Below, piece after piece: positions 15,779-24,786 of a stretch of 35,693 nucleotides of DNA (the first letter of the stretch is position 1; every line of letters begins with the position of its first letter). The translations under genes were made by a program, and so were the position numbers. Source of the DNA: an uncultured Lachnospiraceae bacterium (GTDB lineage Bacteria; Bacillota; Clostridia; Lachnospirales; Lachnospiraceae); contig CALWSF010000099.1 in the NCBI GenBank assembly GCA_944384125.1, forward strand, positions 1 to 35,693, read 5' to 3'. The notes beneath the pieces were generated by a model. That model ran no database searches and was not told the DNA's origin. It was given only the letters and a program-made list of their open reading frames with translations.

Positions 15779-17529
15779 AGATGCAGGAGAAGGATTTGAA
15801 CGGCGTCAGAAAGAATTGGCTTGCGTTGGCTATGATAAACATGACATCGCTTTTTTTTAAATTTGCAAATAATATTCTAAACAAAAAGAAAACGAAAAGA
15901 TCAGGTAAATTGAATATAAATAAAATAGAAAAAGATTTTCGTGGAGTTTCGGTAGAACGTACAGTGACGATTTATGAAAAATATATAAAAAGAATAATGG
16001 ATATAGTATGTGCGCTATTAGCTTTGGGAATATTTTGGTGGTTGTATATTGTTGTCGCTTTGATGGTGCGAATGAAACTTGGAGTACCAGTTGTTTTTAA
16101 ACAGATACGGCCTGGAAAAAATGAAAAATTATTTATGCTTTACAAATTTCGGACTATGACTAATGAAAAAGATGAAGATGGGAATCTGCTTCCAGATGAG
16201 GTGCGGCTGACGGCATTTGGTAGGGCTTTACGTAGAACCAGTTTGGATGAGTTGCCGGAGGTAATTAATATTTTGAAAGGAGAAATGAGCGTTATCGGTC
16301 CAAGACCACAGTTAGTTAGGGATATGGTATTCATGACAGATAAGCAACGGAAACGACATGATGTTCGACCTGGCCTATCTGGACTTGCCCAAGTAAATGG
16401 AAGAAATGGTATTGATTGGGAAGAGAAACTTGAGTGGGATCTGAAGTATATCCAGAAAATTACATTTTGGGGAGATTTGAAAATTATTTTTCGGACGGTA
16501 TTGAAGGCATTTTTGAGGCAGGAGGGAATTACAGATGGGAAAATGGCAACAGCGGAAGATTATGGAGATTATTTGTTAGAAAAAGGGCAAGTTGAAATGG
16601 AAGAATATATGAGTAAACAGATACAAGCCAAAAAGATTTTAGGATTTAAAGATGATGGTATAAGCATAGATAAAATAAATAGAAATGAGCATATTCCTTT
16701 TTCGGTCGTGATGTCTGTTTATAAAAATGATATTCCGGAATTTTTTGATCGAGCTTTAGCGAGTATTACAGAAGACCAGACAGTTGTACCCAATGAAATT
16801 GTTCTGGTAGTTGATGGCCCAGTGAGTAAAGAAATTGACATAGTACTAGAAAAATATGCGAAGAAGTACAATATATTCAATATAGTACGACTTGAAAAAA
16901 ATGCAGGCTTGGGTAATGCATTAAAAATAGCAGTTAACAAAGCAAAATATGATTTGATAGCGCGAATGGATAGTGATGATGTTTCTGTTCCTTCAAGATT
17001 TGAGGAACAATTAAAATTCTTTATATTTAATTCTGATGTAGACATTGTTGGAGGCGACATCACTGAGTTTATTGGAAAAGAAAGAAATATTGTTGGAAGA
17101 CGCATTGTTCCAATGGCAAACCTTGAAATAAGAGAATACATGAAAAAAAGATGTGCTATGAATCATGTGTCAGTTATGTATAAGAAATCAGCAGTTCTAG
17201 AGGCCGGGAGTTATCAAGACTGTTTTTGGAATGAAGATTATTATTTATGGATAAGAATGTATTTAAATGGAGCAGTTTTTGCAAATACAGGTACGGTGCT
17301 TGTAAATGTAAGAGTAGGAAAGGATATGTATCAACGCAGAGGCGGAATAAAATATTTTAAAAGTGAAAAAAGATTACAAAACTACATGCTACAACATCAA
17401 ATGATAGATTACATAACATATGTTGACAATATAATAAAGCGTTTGATAATTCAAGTAATTGTGCCTAATAGATTACGTGGATGGCTTTATATGAATTTTG
17501 CGAGGGAAAAGAAATGGAATATGCACTAG
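15766..17529 (+). CDS. Fused initiating sugar-phosphate transferase and family 2 glycosyltransferase
   Basis: A 587-aa two-domain protein. Residues about 70-270 form a bacterial sugar transferase (PglC/WcaJ class): membrane segment IMDIVCALLALGIFWWLYIVVALM (77-100), the KFRTM motif, Asp161-Glu162 in RRTSLDELPE, IGPRPQL and RPGLSGLAQVNGRN. It would load the first sugar phosphate onto undecaprenyl phosphate at the inner membrane face. Residues about 310-560 form a GT-A glycosyltransferase: FSVVMSVYKND, VLVVDGP, and the metal-binding IARMDSDD (398-405). One protein could thus add sugars one and two. The start overlaps the aminotransferase by 13 bp; ATG 15781 is an alternative. Such a fusion is uncommon. 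An assembly error is unlikely because the frame is open and both domains are complete. Confidence 0.88.
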   Translation: MFWVEMQEKDLNGVRKNWLALAMINMTSLFFKFANNILNKKKTKRSGKLNINKIEKDFRGVSVERTVTIYEKYIKRIMDIVCALLALGIFWWLYIVVALMVRMKLGVPVVFKQIRPGKNEKLFMLYKFRTMTNEKDEDGNLLPDEVRLTAFGRALRRTSLDELPEVINILKGEMSVIGPRPQLVRDMVFMTDKQRKRHDVRPGLSGLAQVNGRNGIDWEEKLEWDLKYIQKITFWGDLKIIFRTVLKAFLRQEGITDGKMATAEDYGDYLLEKGQVEMEEYMSKQIQAKKILGFKDDGISIDKINRNEHIPFSVVMSVYKNDIPEFFDRALASITEDQTVVPNEIVLVVDGPVSKEIDIVLEKYAKKYNIFNIVRLEKNAGLGNALKIAVNKAKYDLIARMDSDDVSVPSRFEEQLKFFIFNSDVDIVGGDITEFIGKERNIVGRRIVPMANLEIREYMKKRCAMNHVSVMYKKSAVLEAGSYQDCFWNEDYYLWIRMYLNGAVFANTGTVLVNVRVGKDMYQRRGGIKYFKSEKRLQNYMLQHQMIDYITYVDNIIKRLIIQVIVPNRLRGWLYMNFAREKKWNMH

Positions 17530-18425
17530 GTTTAGTTAGCGTAATTATACCAACGTATAAACGTTCTGAAAAATTAGTAAGAGCTATAGAAAGTGTACTC
17601 AATCAAACATATAGAAACTTAGAGCTATTGCTAATTAATGACAATGATCCCGAAGATGAATATACAGCAGAGTTAAAATTACGGACAGTAAAATACAGTT
17701 GGGACAAAAGATTTCATTTAATTATGCAAACTAAACATGTCAATGGAGCTGTTGCACGTAATTATGGGATCAGACAAGCTAAAGGAGAGTATATTGCTTT
17801 TTTAGATGATGATGATTGGTGGGATCTTCAAAAGTTAGAAAAACAAATTGAAGTATTAAAAGGATTAGATGAAACTTGGGGAGGAGTTTCTTGTAAATTT
17901 GTTCTATATAATGAAAATGAAAAAATTATTGGTAAAACATTAAAATACAGAGATGGATATATATATTTAGACATCTTAAAACTATTATCTGATGTTGCTA
18001 CGGGTACTTTACTACTGCGTCATAAAGCACTTGATCAAACAAGATTGTTTGATGAAAATTTAACAAGACATCAAGATTTGCAGTTATTAATTGACTTTAC
18101 ATCAAAATTTAAGCTTATGGAGGTAGATAAATATCTTCACTGTGTTGATGTGTCTGATTCAAGCAACCGCCCTAATACAAAAAATATAATACAATACAAA
18201 AAGGCATTATTTAAATCAATAAAACCTGTAATATGTTCATTAACTACCGCTGAAAAGAAATGTGTATACGCAATGCACAGTTATGAAATAGGATATATAT
18301 GTTTAAAAAATGGAGATATAAAAAATGGGATTATATATTGTTTAGCTATATTTTCAAGCCCTTATGCATTCATATGTTCGCTTAGGAAAACCATAAATAA
18401 GATGATACAAATAGTACACTGTTAA
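17514..18425 (+). CDS. Family 2 glycosyltransferase
   Basis: About 303 aa with a GT-A fold: LVSVIIPTYKRSEKLVRAIESVLNQTYRNLELLLINDND at the N-terminus and IAFLDDDDWWD as the DxD metal site. The C-terminal third is basic and carries a possible weakly hydrophobic end. It would add one sugar to the lipid-linked repeat unit on the cytoplasmic side. I prefer ATG 17514 (GAGGG upstream, overlapping the previous gene by 16 bp) over the in-frame ATG at 17481. Base composition is much more AT-rich than upstream genes. Donor and acceptor sugars cannot be told. Confidence 0.85.
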   Translation: MEYALGLVSVIIPTYKRSEKLVRAIESVLNQTYRNLELLLINDNDPEDEYTAELKLRTVKYSWDKRFHLIMQTKHVNGAVARNYGIRQAKGEYIAFLDDDDWWDLQKLEKQIEVLKGLDETWGGVSCKFVLYNENEKIIGKTLKYRDGYIYLDILKLLSDVATGTLLLRHKALDQTRLFDENLTRHQDLQLLIDFTSKFKLMEVDKYLHCVDVSDSSNRPNTKNIIQYKKALFKSIKPVICSLTTAEKKCVYAMHSYEIGYICLKNGDIKNGIIYCLAIFSSPYAFICSLRKTINKMIQIVHC

Positions 18426-19125
18426 ATTATCTTAAATATTATTAGTGAATTTTATTGTTGTGCTACTAATGTTAAAGAAGAGTGTTATTTTACGAAAATA
18501 CTAGTCCGTTATGAAGTAAAATAATTTCAAAAATAAAAAAGTAAAGAATCATTAGTGACTATTTCAAAAGCTTAGAAAAGGAGATTGAAAATAAGTGTAA
18601 TATCTGTTGAAATATTATTAATAAAACATATAATATTTAGTTGAAATGGATAAAGAGTAATTGTTTTTGCATAATTTTTAACTACTCATACATGAGGATT
18701 TAGTTAAAAGAGAAATGGAAATTAGGCAAATCTGCTCTTATGTCTGAAAAAGTAGAATATAAAATAAAGGGTTATGCGGTTTAAGAAGTTAACTTTTCTA
18801 GGAATAATTTGAAGTGGGGGTTCTATGCAATAAGATGCTAGATCTTTATGATGTAACAAAGGTGGCAGTATCGCATCTTAGTTGAGTGCTGCTTGGTGCG
18901 TTTTACATTGAAAGTCTGTTTTCTCATGTTTAGTGGAATGTTCTTCCAACGTTCGGGCATTGAGTTCCTTTTTCCATTCTTTACTGTTGCAGGAGGGAAG
19001 TTAATAAGCTTTGGGGTATCTTTCATAGCTGTATAAGTTGTTTTTTCATATTTTTAGTAAAAAGGAATCTGCAAACCTTATATTTACTGGTTTAAAGATT
19101 ATAATATATAGGGAGGAAATTGTGA
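18426..19125. other. 700-bp gene-free stretch with decayed sequence
   Basis: No intact gene. At 18580-18640 a good ribosome site (AAAGGAG) precedes a TTG and a short reading MKISVISVEILL that resembles the opening of a family 2 glycosyltransferase but stops within 20 codons, perhaps a relic. At 18838-19026 a patch of higher GC than its surroundings encodes a 62-codon minus-strand frame (basic, ending in MRYCHLCYIIKI) that I do not recognise; it may be a leftover of a mobile element. No terminator is evident, so the operon may read through. Confidence 0.45.
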
Positions 19126-19995
19126 TTGAAAAAAATAGCAATAATAATAGTGACATACAATCGACCAAATGAAGTAAAAAGAGCAATAGTGTCATGTATG
19201 CCATTAGATGAAAAAGATGTTGAGTTGATAGTATGGGATAATCATTCAAATAAACAGAATAGGGAAAAGGTTGAATCATTTTGTAATGATTATAAATTTC
19301 CGATTAAATATTTTTATTCGGAAAACAATTTGGGACCAGGGGGCGGGAAAAATGCTGCATGGCTAAAAAGTAATGCGGAATATGTCTTTATCATGGATGA
19401 TGATGCAGTTATAGGGACTAATGATTTTTTTGACAAATTAATATCTTATATGGATAAGCATACAGAAGCAGGAGCTGCCTATGTGAACATATATGAACCA
19501 GCAACAAAGCACAATTATAATTGTAAAATAAAAATAGAGGAAGAGAATATTGTAAAACCATTAGCGTTTGTTGGAGGAGGGCATGTGATAAGAAAAGAGA
19601 TTTTTCCACAAAAAAATTTGTATCCTAGCAATTTTATGTTTGGGGCGGAAGAATTATATGCGTCTCTTATAATTTGGGATGCTGGCTACGAAATACATGA
19701 AATTGAAAATTTACAGGTACTGCATCTTCCAACTGCGAATAATAGAGTTTTAGGGAAAGAAAGAGATAAAAATATTTTAATTGCTTCATTTTTAGTTAAA
19801 ACTTTTTTGTATCCTAAATCGCTTCATTTGATTTGTTACTTGTTATTGAGAGTAAAATTAATCAAGAATCAAATTTCATGGAAACAATGCAAAGCGCTTA
19901 TTATAGACTATCAGAATTTCATTGCAGAAAGTAGGATTTCGGCAAATACTATTTTGTGGCTAATACAAAAATATGGGATAAAGAATGTTTTATAA
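19126..19995 (+). CDS. Family 2 glycosyltransferase
   Basis: 289 aa, starting with a TTG at 19126 nine bases after GGGAGGAAA; no ATG near the N-terminus keeps the conserved strand. Motifs: IAIIIVTYNRPNEVKRAI, LIVWDNHS, NLGPGGGKNAAW (a nucleotide-sugar loop seen in rhamnosyl/galactofuranosyl-type GT2 enzymes) and VFIMDDDAV as the DxD site. The GxGG loop makes a GlfT/rhamnosyltransferase-like subfamily more likely than a plain hexosyltransferase. The end overlaps the polymerase gene by 11 bp, so they are co-translated. Sugar specificity is unknown. Confidence 0.85.
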   Translation: MKKIAIIIVTYNRPNEVKRAIVSCMPLDEKDVELIVWDNHSNKQNREKVESFCNDYKFPIKYFYSENNLGPGGGKNAAWLKSNAEYVFIMDDDAVIGTNDFFDKLISYMDKHTEAGAAYVNIYEPATKHNYNCKIKIEEENIVKPLAFVGGGHVIRKEIFPQKNLYPSNFMFGAEELYASLIIWDAGYEIHEIENLQVLHLPTANNRVLGKERDKNILIASFLVKTFLYPKSLHLICYLLLRVKLIKNQISWKQCKALIIDYQNFIAESRISANTILWLIQKYGIKNVL

Positions 19996-21295
19996 ATCAC
20001 ATAGGGATTGGAAGTTTACAGAGATGCAATTTAAATTGAAATATAAAAAAACAATAATTGACATGTTAGTGACAATATTATTAACACTATGTATATTTGC
20101 ACCTGAAATTCGTTTTTTGCCATATTATACATGGATTTTATCTCTTATTGGGTGTTGCATATGTTTAAAAAGGCAATTTAGATCATATATTGGTTTTTTG
20201 AATAAATCTAATATATATTTTTGGCTGCATATATTATTAGCTATGATAATTGTATTAATTCCACCGTTAGTCCATCAAACTAATGACTATTCTTATTTGA
20301 TAATTATTTTTGGTATAGTTACTACATCGTTTAGAAGTATACTTTTAATATATATATTATATAGAATTGATAGAAAGAAAATTTTTGAAAATTATTGCTT
20401 TTTTTTTATTAAGGGATGTTGTGTTTATGTTTTATTTACTTTGATATTTATTTGTTTTCCAAAATTTAAAGATTTTTGGTGTACTGATGTGCTAACATCG
20501 GTATATGAAACAGATTATTATTATTATATTTTTCGATATAGTCTAAATGGTTTTGCAGGATTTTCTGCAGCATCTATTATGTCATTCGGATGTATTATTT
20601 CTGGTTATATTATAGCAAATGAAAAAAAATTGAATATATATCATATTGTTCAATTTATTTTAATAATAACGGGTTGTTTTTTTTATGGGCGTATTACAAT
20701 ATTTGGTATTATATTGGGAATGTTGTTAGTTTTTTCGCAAAAATCAAATGCATATAAAAATTTTAAGTTGATTTTAATTATTATGACAATCTTTATGATG
20801 TTAATATTATTATTAAATTATTTAGCTAGTATAAGTGATGAATTTTTTTATTGGAGGAAATGGGCATTTGCTATTTTAGATCAAGTATTTGTCAAGCATA
20901 ATGTCACAGATTATTCAGTGGTACATATGTTTGAAGATATGTATTTTTTACCTGATGTAAAAACTTTAATTTTGGGAGATGGCTATTATACAGATCCGTT
21001 TACTGGAAAATATTATATGAGTACAGATGTGGGATTTATGAGAGTTATTCTGTATGGGGGTGGTGGTTGTATATGTATTTTATTCGGAATGCTTATATTT
21101 TTGATATATAAAACTTATGTTAGAACAGAAAGTAAACTTAGAAAGAGATTATTTATATTCACTGCGGTTTTATGGATGATATTAGAGATGAAAGGTGAAA
21201 GTTATCAACGAATAATAATGTTGGTATATCCATTATTTTTGGTTACTTTAAGTGAAGTCAAAAACTATTGTATAAATTTCAAACAAGGAGAATAA
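19985..21295 (+). CDS. Wzy-type polysaccharide polymerase (integral membrane)
   Basis: A 436-aa, very hydrophobic protein with roughly ten to twelve predicted membrane segments (for example MLVTILLTLCIFAPEI, IYFWLHILLAMIIVLI, IVQFILIITGCFFYG, LILIIMTIFMMLILLL). A large outside loop (about residues 280-345) contains the polar, charged segment DQVFVKHNVTDYSVVHMFEDMYFLPD followed by LGDGYYTDPFTGK. This layout and the position between glycosyltransferases and the flippase fit the O-unit polymerase that joins repeat units on the outer face. Wzy sequences diverge so much that the call rests on topology and context. An O-antigen ligase is the alternative. Confidence 0.75.
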   Translation: MFYKSHRDWKFTEMQFKLKYKKTIIDMLVTILLTLCIFAPEIRFLPYYTWILSLIGCCICLKRQFRSYIGFLNKSNIYFWLHILLAMIIVLIPPLVHQTNDYSYLIIIFGIVTTSFRSILLIYILYRIDRKKIFENYCFFFIKGCCVYVLFTLIFICFPKFKDFWCTDVLTSVYETDYYYYIFRYSLNGFAGFSAASIMSFGCIISGYIIANEKKLNIYHIVQFILIITGCFFYGRITIFGIILGMLLVFSQKSNAYKNFKLILIIMTIFMMLILLLNYLASISDEFFYWRKWAFAILDQVFVKHNVTDYSVVHMFEDMYFLPDVKTLILGDGYYTDPFTGKYYMSTDVGFMRVILYGGGGCICILFGMLIFLIYKTYVRTESKLRKRLFIFTAVLWMILEMKGESYQRIIMLVYPLFLVTLSEVKNYCINFKQGE

Positions 21296-21296
21296 T

Positions 21297-22247
21297 TTGG
21301 AACTAATAAGTGTAATAATGAGTATTTATAATGAAAAATTTATATGGGTTTCACAAGCGATAAATTCAATTTTAAATCAAAGTTATAAAAATTTTGAGTT
21401 AATTATAATTGTTGATAATCCTGATTTAGATAAAAATATTTCTGAATATATAGAAAAACTCTCGCGTGAAGATTCTAGAGTAATTCTCATAAAAAATTTA
21501 CGGAATTATGGCTTAGCATATTCTCTAAATGTAGGAATACAAAAAGCTCATGGTAAATATATTGCTAGGATGGATGCAGATGATATTTCTATGCCGGAGC
21601 GAATAGAAAAACAAGTTGAGTTTTTGGAAATGAATCCAAATATTTCATTAGTTGGAACTGGAAGATATTATTTAACAGAAAGTGGAGAGATCAATATGGA
21701 GTACTCAGACATTCCCGTTGAGCCTGAAAAAATCAAAAAAATTCTCCCGATATTTAGCTGTATTATACATCCTACTATTATGATAAGAACTGATGTCTTG
21801 AAAACTGTTGGTGGATATAGGAATTTTAGACAAAGTCAGGATTATGATTTATGGTTACGATTGTTGTCTGCGGGATATAAGATGGCGAATCTTAATAGTC
21901 CATTGATTCAATATAGGTTAAGAAGTAGCAGTATTTCAATAAAAAAACCGTATTTACAATATAAAACTGCCTGCTATGAACGCAAACTTTATAAGATGCG
22001 ATTAAAAAATACTTGTGATGATTTTACAATAGATAATCTAGAAAAGTATTTAATGAAACATAAAGCATATGATCTAATGAAAAACAAGAAATATGTTTTA
22101 GCATTAAATTTATTAAATTCAGGAATCCATGATTTAAAATATAAAAGAATTAAAGGCTTATTGAAATTTATACAGGCCTTTTATTTTTTTCCCGAAAGTA
22201 TGGGGATGCTCTATAATAAAACAAGGGGAGTTATGATTAATAGGTAA
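21297..22247 (+). CDS. Family 2 glycosyltransferase
   Basis: 316 aa from a TTG at 21297, six bases after AAGGAG and one base after the polymerase stop. Motifs: LISVIMSIYNEKFIWVSQAINSILNQSYKNFELIIIVDNP, NYGLAYSLNVGIQKAHGKYIARMDADD (DxD site near residue 95) and SQDYDLWLRLLSAGYKMAN, the C-terminal helix motif common in capsule GT2 enzymes of the WaaE/EpsE type. Cytoplasmic, probably adding a sugar to the lipid-linked repeat. The C-terminal 80 residues are helical and basic. Substrate unknown. Confidence 0.87.
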   Translation: MELISVIMSIYNEKFIWVSQAINSILNQSYKNFELIIIVDNPDLDKNISEYIEKLSREDSRVILIKNLRNYGLAYSLNVGIQKAHGKYIARMDADDISMPERIEKQVEFLEMNPNISLVGTGRYYLTESGEINMEYSDIPVEPEKIKKILPIFSCIIHPTIMIRTDVLKTVGGYRNFRQSQDYDLWLRLLSAGYKMANLNSPLIQYRLRSSSISIKKPYLQYKTACYERKLYKMRLKNTCDDFTIDNLEKYLMKHKAYDLMKNKKYVLALNLLNSGIHDLKYKRIKGLLKFIQAFYFFPESMGMLYNKTRGVMINR

Positions 22248-22248
22248 T

Positions 22249-23760
22249 ATGAGAACGAAAAAAGCTTTTTTAAATACAGGAACAGCACTTGTTTATCAAA
22301 TTATTGCTTTAATTAGTGGATTGATTGTTCCAAGATTAGTTCTTCAATATTATGGGTCGGAAGTTAATGGGGTAATGTCTTCTGTGTTACAGTTTATGAA
22401 TGCAATTGGAATTTTAAATATAGGAATTACAGGAGCAGCAAGAGTCGTATTATATAAATCATTAGCAAATGATGAAAAAAAAACAACTAATAATTTAATG
22501 ACAGCTGTTATTATATATATGCATAAGGTGGCTTTTATTTTAATTTTGTATATTATTTTTCTTGCAATAATTTTCCCTTATATTTCCAATACTTCGGTAT
22601 CAAAAAAAATAATTATTTTATTAGTTTTGGTTATTGGATTAAATAAATTTTTTGAGTTATTTCTTGGACAGCCATATAGAATTTTATTACAGGCTGATCA
22701 AAAACATTATGTGGAAAATATTTTTACATCAATATTTTGTATAATCTATACTTTTGTATCTGTAATAATGATAGAAAACAATGCGTGCATTATTAGTGTT
22801 AAATTTGTTTCATCTGTAATTTCGTTAGGGATATTTTTAGGAATTTATACATATGTAAAAAAAAATTATAGAATATATAAAATAAAAAATTATGATAAAA
22901 ATATTTTGAGTCAAAAGAAGGCGGCAGCAATACATTCAGTGGCAAATCTCATACATCAGAATTCAGATTTAATTATTTTGACTGTATTTGAATCTATGAA
23001 AATAGTTTCTATTTATACTGTATACTACTATATAATTGGTCAAATCAAAGCACTTTTTAGTTCGTTCACATCTAGTCTAGAGGCTGGGTTAGGAAATGTA
23101 TGGGCAAAGAAAGAATATAAAATTTTAAATCGTACATTTCGTATCTATGAATGGTTTACATATGTATTTGTTATTGTTGTATTTTCTTGTGTAATTAGTC
23201 TAATTCTTCCTTTTATTTCGTTATATACTAAGGGGGTCAATGATATAAATTATATACTCCCTGTTCTAGCTATTTTAATTGTAATAGCAGAATCTGTATA
23301 TTGTATTAGAACTCCATTTATTTCTTTGATATACGCGGCAGGAAAATATGAGGAAACCCAAAATATAGCTGTTTTAGAAGCTATATTTAATATGGGGATT
23401 TCTTTGATTTGTGTTTGGAGATTGGGAATAAATGGTGTTATTATTGGAACAATTTTTGCAAATATTATAAGAACAAGTTATAGTATATTTTATTGTTCAA
23501 AAAGGTTGCTGGATAGAAACTTAAAAGTTGTAATAAAGGATGTAAGCTGGACAATAATAATGATGATTTGTATAATAACTTGTCAAAATGCTATATTAAA
23601 GATACTTGGTAATATAGATTCTTGGTCTAAATGGGTTATTGGAGGAATATTAAGTTTTGCAATTTCTTTACTATTTACTATTGCCTCCAGTTTTTTATTT
23701 TATAAAAAGGAAATGTATTATTCATATGAATTGATTAAACCTTTATTAATGAGAAAATAG
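22249..23760 (+). CDS. Wzx-type oligosaccharide flippase
   Basis: A 503-aa polytopic membrane protein of the MOP/PST flippase family, moving the undecaprenyl-linked repeat unit across the membrane. It opens with the family pattern (LNTGTALVYQIIALISGLIVPRLVLQYYGSEVNGVMSSVLQFM) and shows about 12-14 hydrophobic segments in pairs. Length is usual for Wzx. It starts one base after the previous stop, with only a weak ribosome site, so translation is probably coupled. With the Wzy-like protein it defines a Wzx/Wzy-dependent route. It is the last gene before a kilobase of decayed sequence, which hints that the decoration genes after it were a separate unit. Confidence 0.9.
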   Translation: MRTKKAFLNTGTALVYQIIALISGLIVPRLVLQYYGSEVNGVMSSVLQFMNAIGILNIGITGAARVVLYKSLANDEKKTTNNLMTAVIIYMHKVAFILILYIIFLAIIFPYISNTSVSKKIIILLVLVIGLNKFFELFLGQPYRILLQADQKHYVENIFTSIFCIIYTFVSVIMIENNACIISVKFVSSVISLGIFLGIYTYVKKNYRIYKIKNYDKNILSQKKAAAIHSVANLIHQNSDLIILTVFESMKIVSIYTVYYYIIGQIKALFSSFTSSLEAGLGNVWAKKEYKILNRTFRIYEWFTYVFVIVVFSCVISLILPFISLYTKGVNDINYILPVLAILIVIAESVYCIRTPFISLIYAAGKYEETQNIAVLEAIFNMGISLICVWRLGINGVIIGTIFANIIRTSYSIFYCSKRLLDRNLKVVIKDVSWTIIMMICIITCQNAILKILGNIDSWSKWVIGGILSFAISLLFTIASSFLFYKKEMYYSYELIKPLLMRK

Positions 23761-23929
23761 ATGTCCATAATTATCTAAAATATGAATATAAATTGGATTA
23801 TTTTGTTTTGTTTAGCTGTAGGATTAGCAAGTGATGGTAAAATATCGTGATTAATAAAATATTCTAAAAGTTACATTATATATATTTCAGAAAAAATTAG
23901 ATTTAAATAATTCTTAAATTTTTATAGAT

Positions 23930-23988
23930 ATGGATTTTGATTTTGTCCATTTTTCATATTCTGAAAAATGGACAAAATCAAAATCCAT
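23930..23988. repeat. Perfect 27-bp palindrome with 5-nt loop
   Basis: Arms 23930-23956 and 23962-23988 pair without mismatch, loop TATTC. It contains the core TTTTGTCCATTTTTC and its complement. No T-run follows on either strand, so it is not an ordinary terminator although it would fold very strongly in RNA. It lies 170 bp after the flippase gene and about 25 bp before the IS200 relic. Confidence 0.9.
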
Positions 23989-24013
23989 CTGCTATGCGAA
24001 TAAAATCAAATCA

Positions 24014-24510
24014 TTATATAAAAAATTACCTTTCCATATATAATAGGGGAGTTTCAGGACACTATTATAATGGAAAGGTAATTTCATGGTAAAGCAAGTG
24101 ATTTCGCTTGCGGTATACGAAGTGAATGTTTAAATATCACATTATCTTTACCAGTAAGTGTAGAAGAAAAGTTTGTAATCAATACAAAAACGCTCTGTGT
24201 AATATACTAAAACAATTATTCAGTTATAAAGGTGTGGAAATATTGGAATGATATTTAATGCCAGATCATGTGCATACGCAGGTAAGTATGTCAACTAAGA
24301 TTAGCATGTCATCATTTACGGGATATTTAAAGGGAAAAAGTATATTAATGATGTTTATAAAAGGCACGCAAATTTAAAGTATAAGTTTGAGAACCATTTT
24401 CTGGCCATAAGGATATTATGTGAGCACAGTAGGGCTATACGAAGTTACTATAAAGAAGTATATAGAAGAGCAGGAAAAGACAGATATTACATAGAATAAA
24501 TTCATTTAAG
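24014..24510 (+). mobile_element. Decayed IS200-type element (relic A)
   Basis: The left end carries the inverted pair ATTACCTTTCCAT / ATGGAAAGGTAAT before the ATG at 24086, as in relic B at 31771. The TnpA reading is broken by frameshifts and stops, but keeps the HUH motif (MPDHVH, near 24258), a KISMSSFTGYLKGKS segment and, after a frameshift, a C-terminal YKKYIEEQEK-like stretch. These are hallmarks of the Y1 transposase TnpA of IS200. The gene is inactive. Edges are approximate. Confidence 0.8.
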
Positions 24511-24786
24511 AAGAATCGAAAATCCGCCAGATTTTTGATATTATCAATCCATGGAAAGGCAAGAATGCAATATGACAATTTGTTTAAAGAAGCATTGAAA
24601 TTCGCTGAATGAATTGGAATAAAAACAGTGGACGCTTAGTTATATATATTACATTCTGTCTGAAGGGAAAACCAATTGAAAAATATAGAGCCGATATGTA
24701 TTGTGACAGTGGTTATAGATGGATGTTTAAGGGATTTGCAAAATGGCGCATCTAAGAACTAAAAATGAAAGGAGAAATGTAATGAG

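Larger units (their letters stand above)
23761..24786. other. 1-kb gene-free stretch after the flippase
   Basis: Holds a long perfect palindrome (23930-23988), a decayed IS200-type element (24014-24510), and about 275 bp of unassigned AT-rich sequence to 24786. In the last part there is a short reading from 24568 (MQYDNLFKEALKFAE) that stops at once and a GGAG at 24771 spaced for the ATG-TAA at 24777. No promoter is convincing. Confidence 0.6.
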
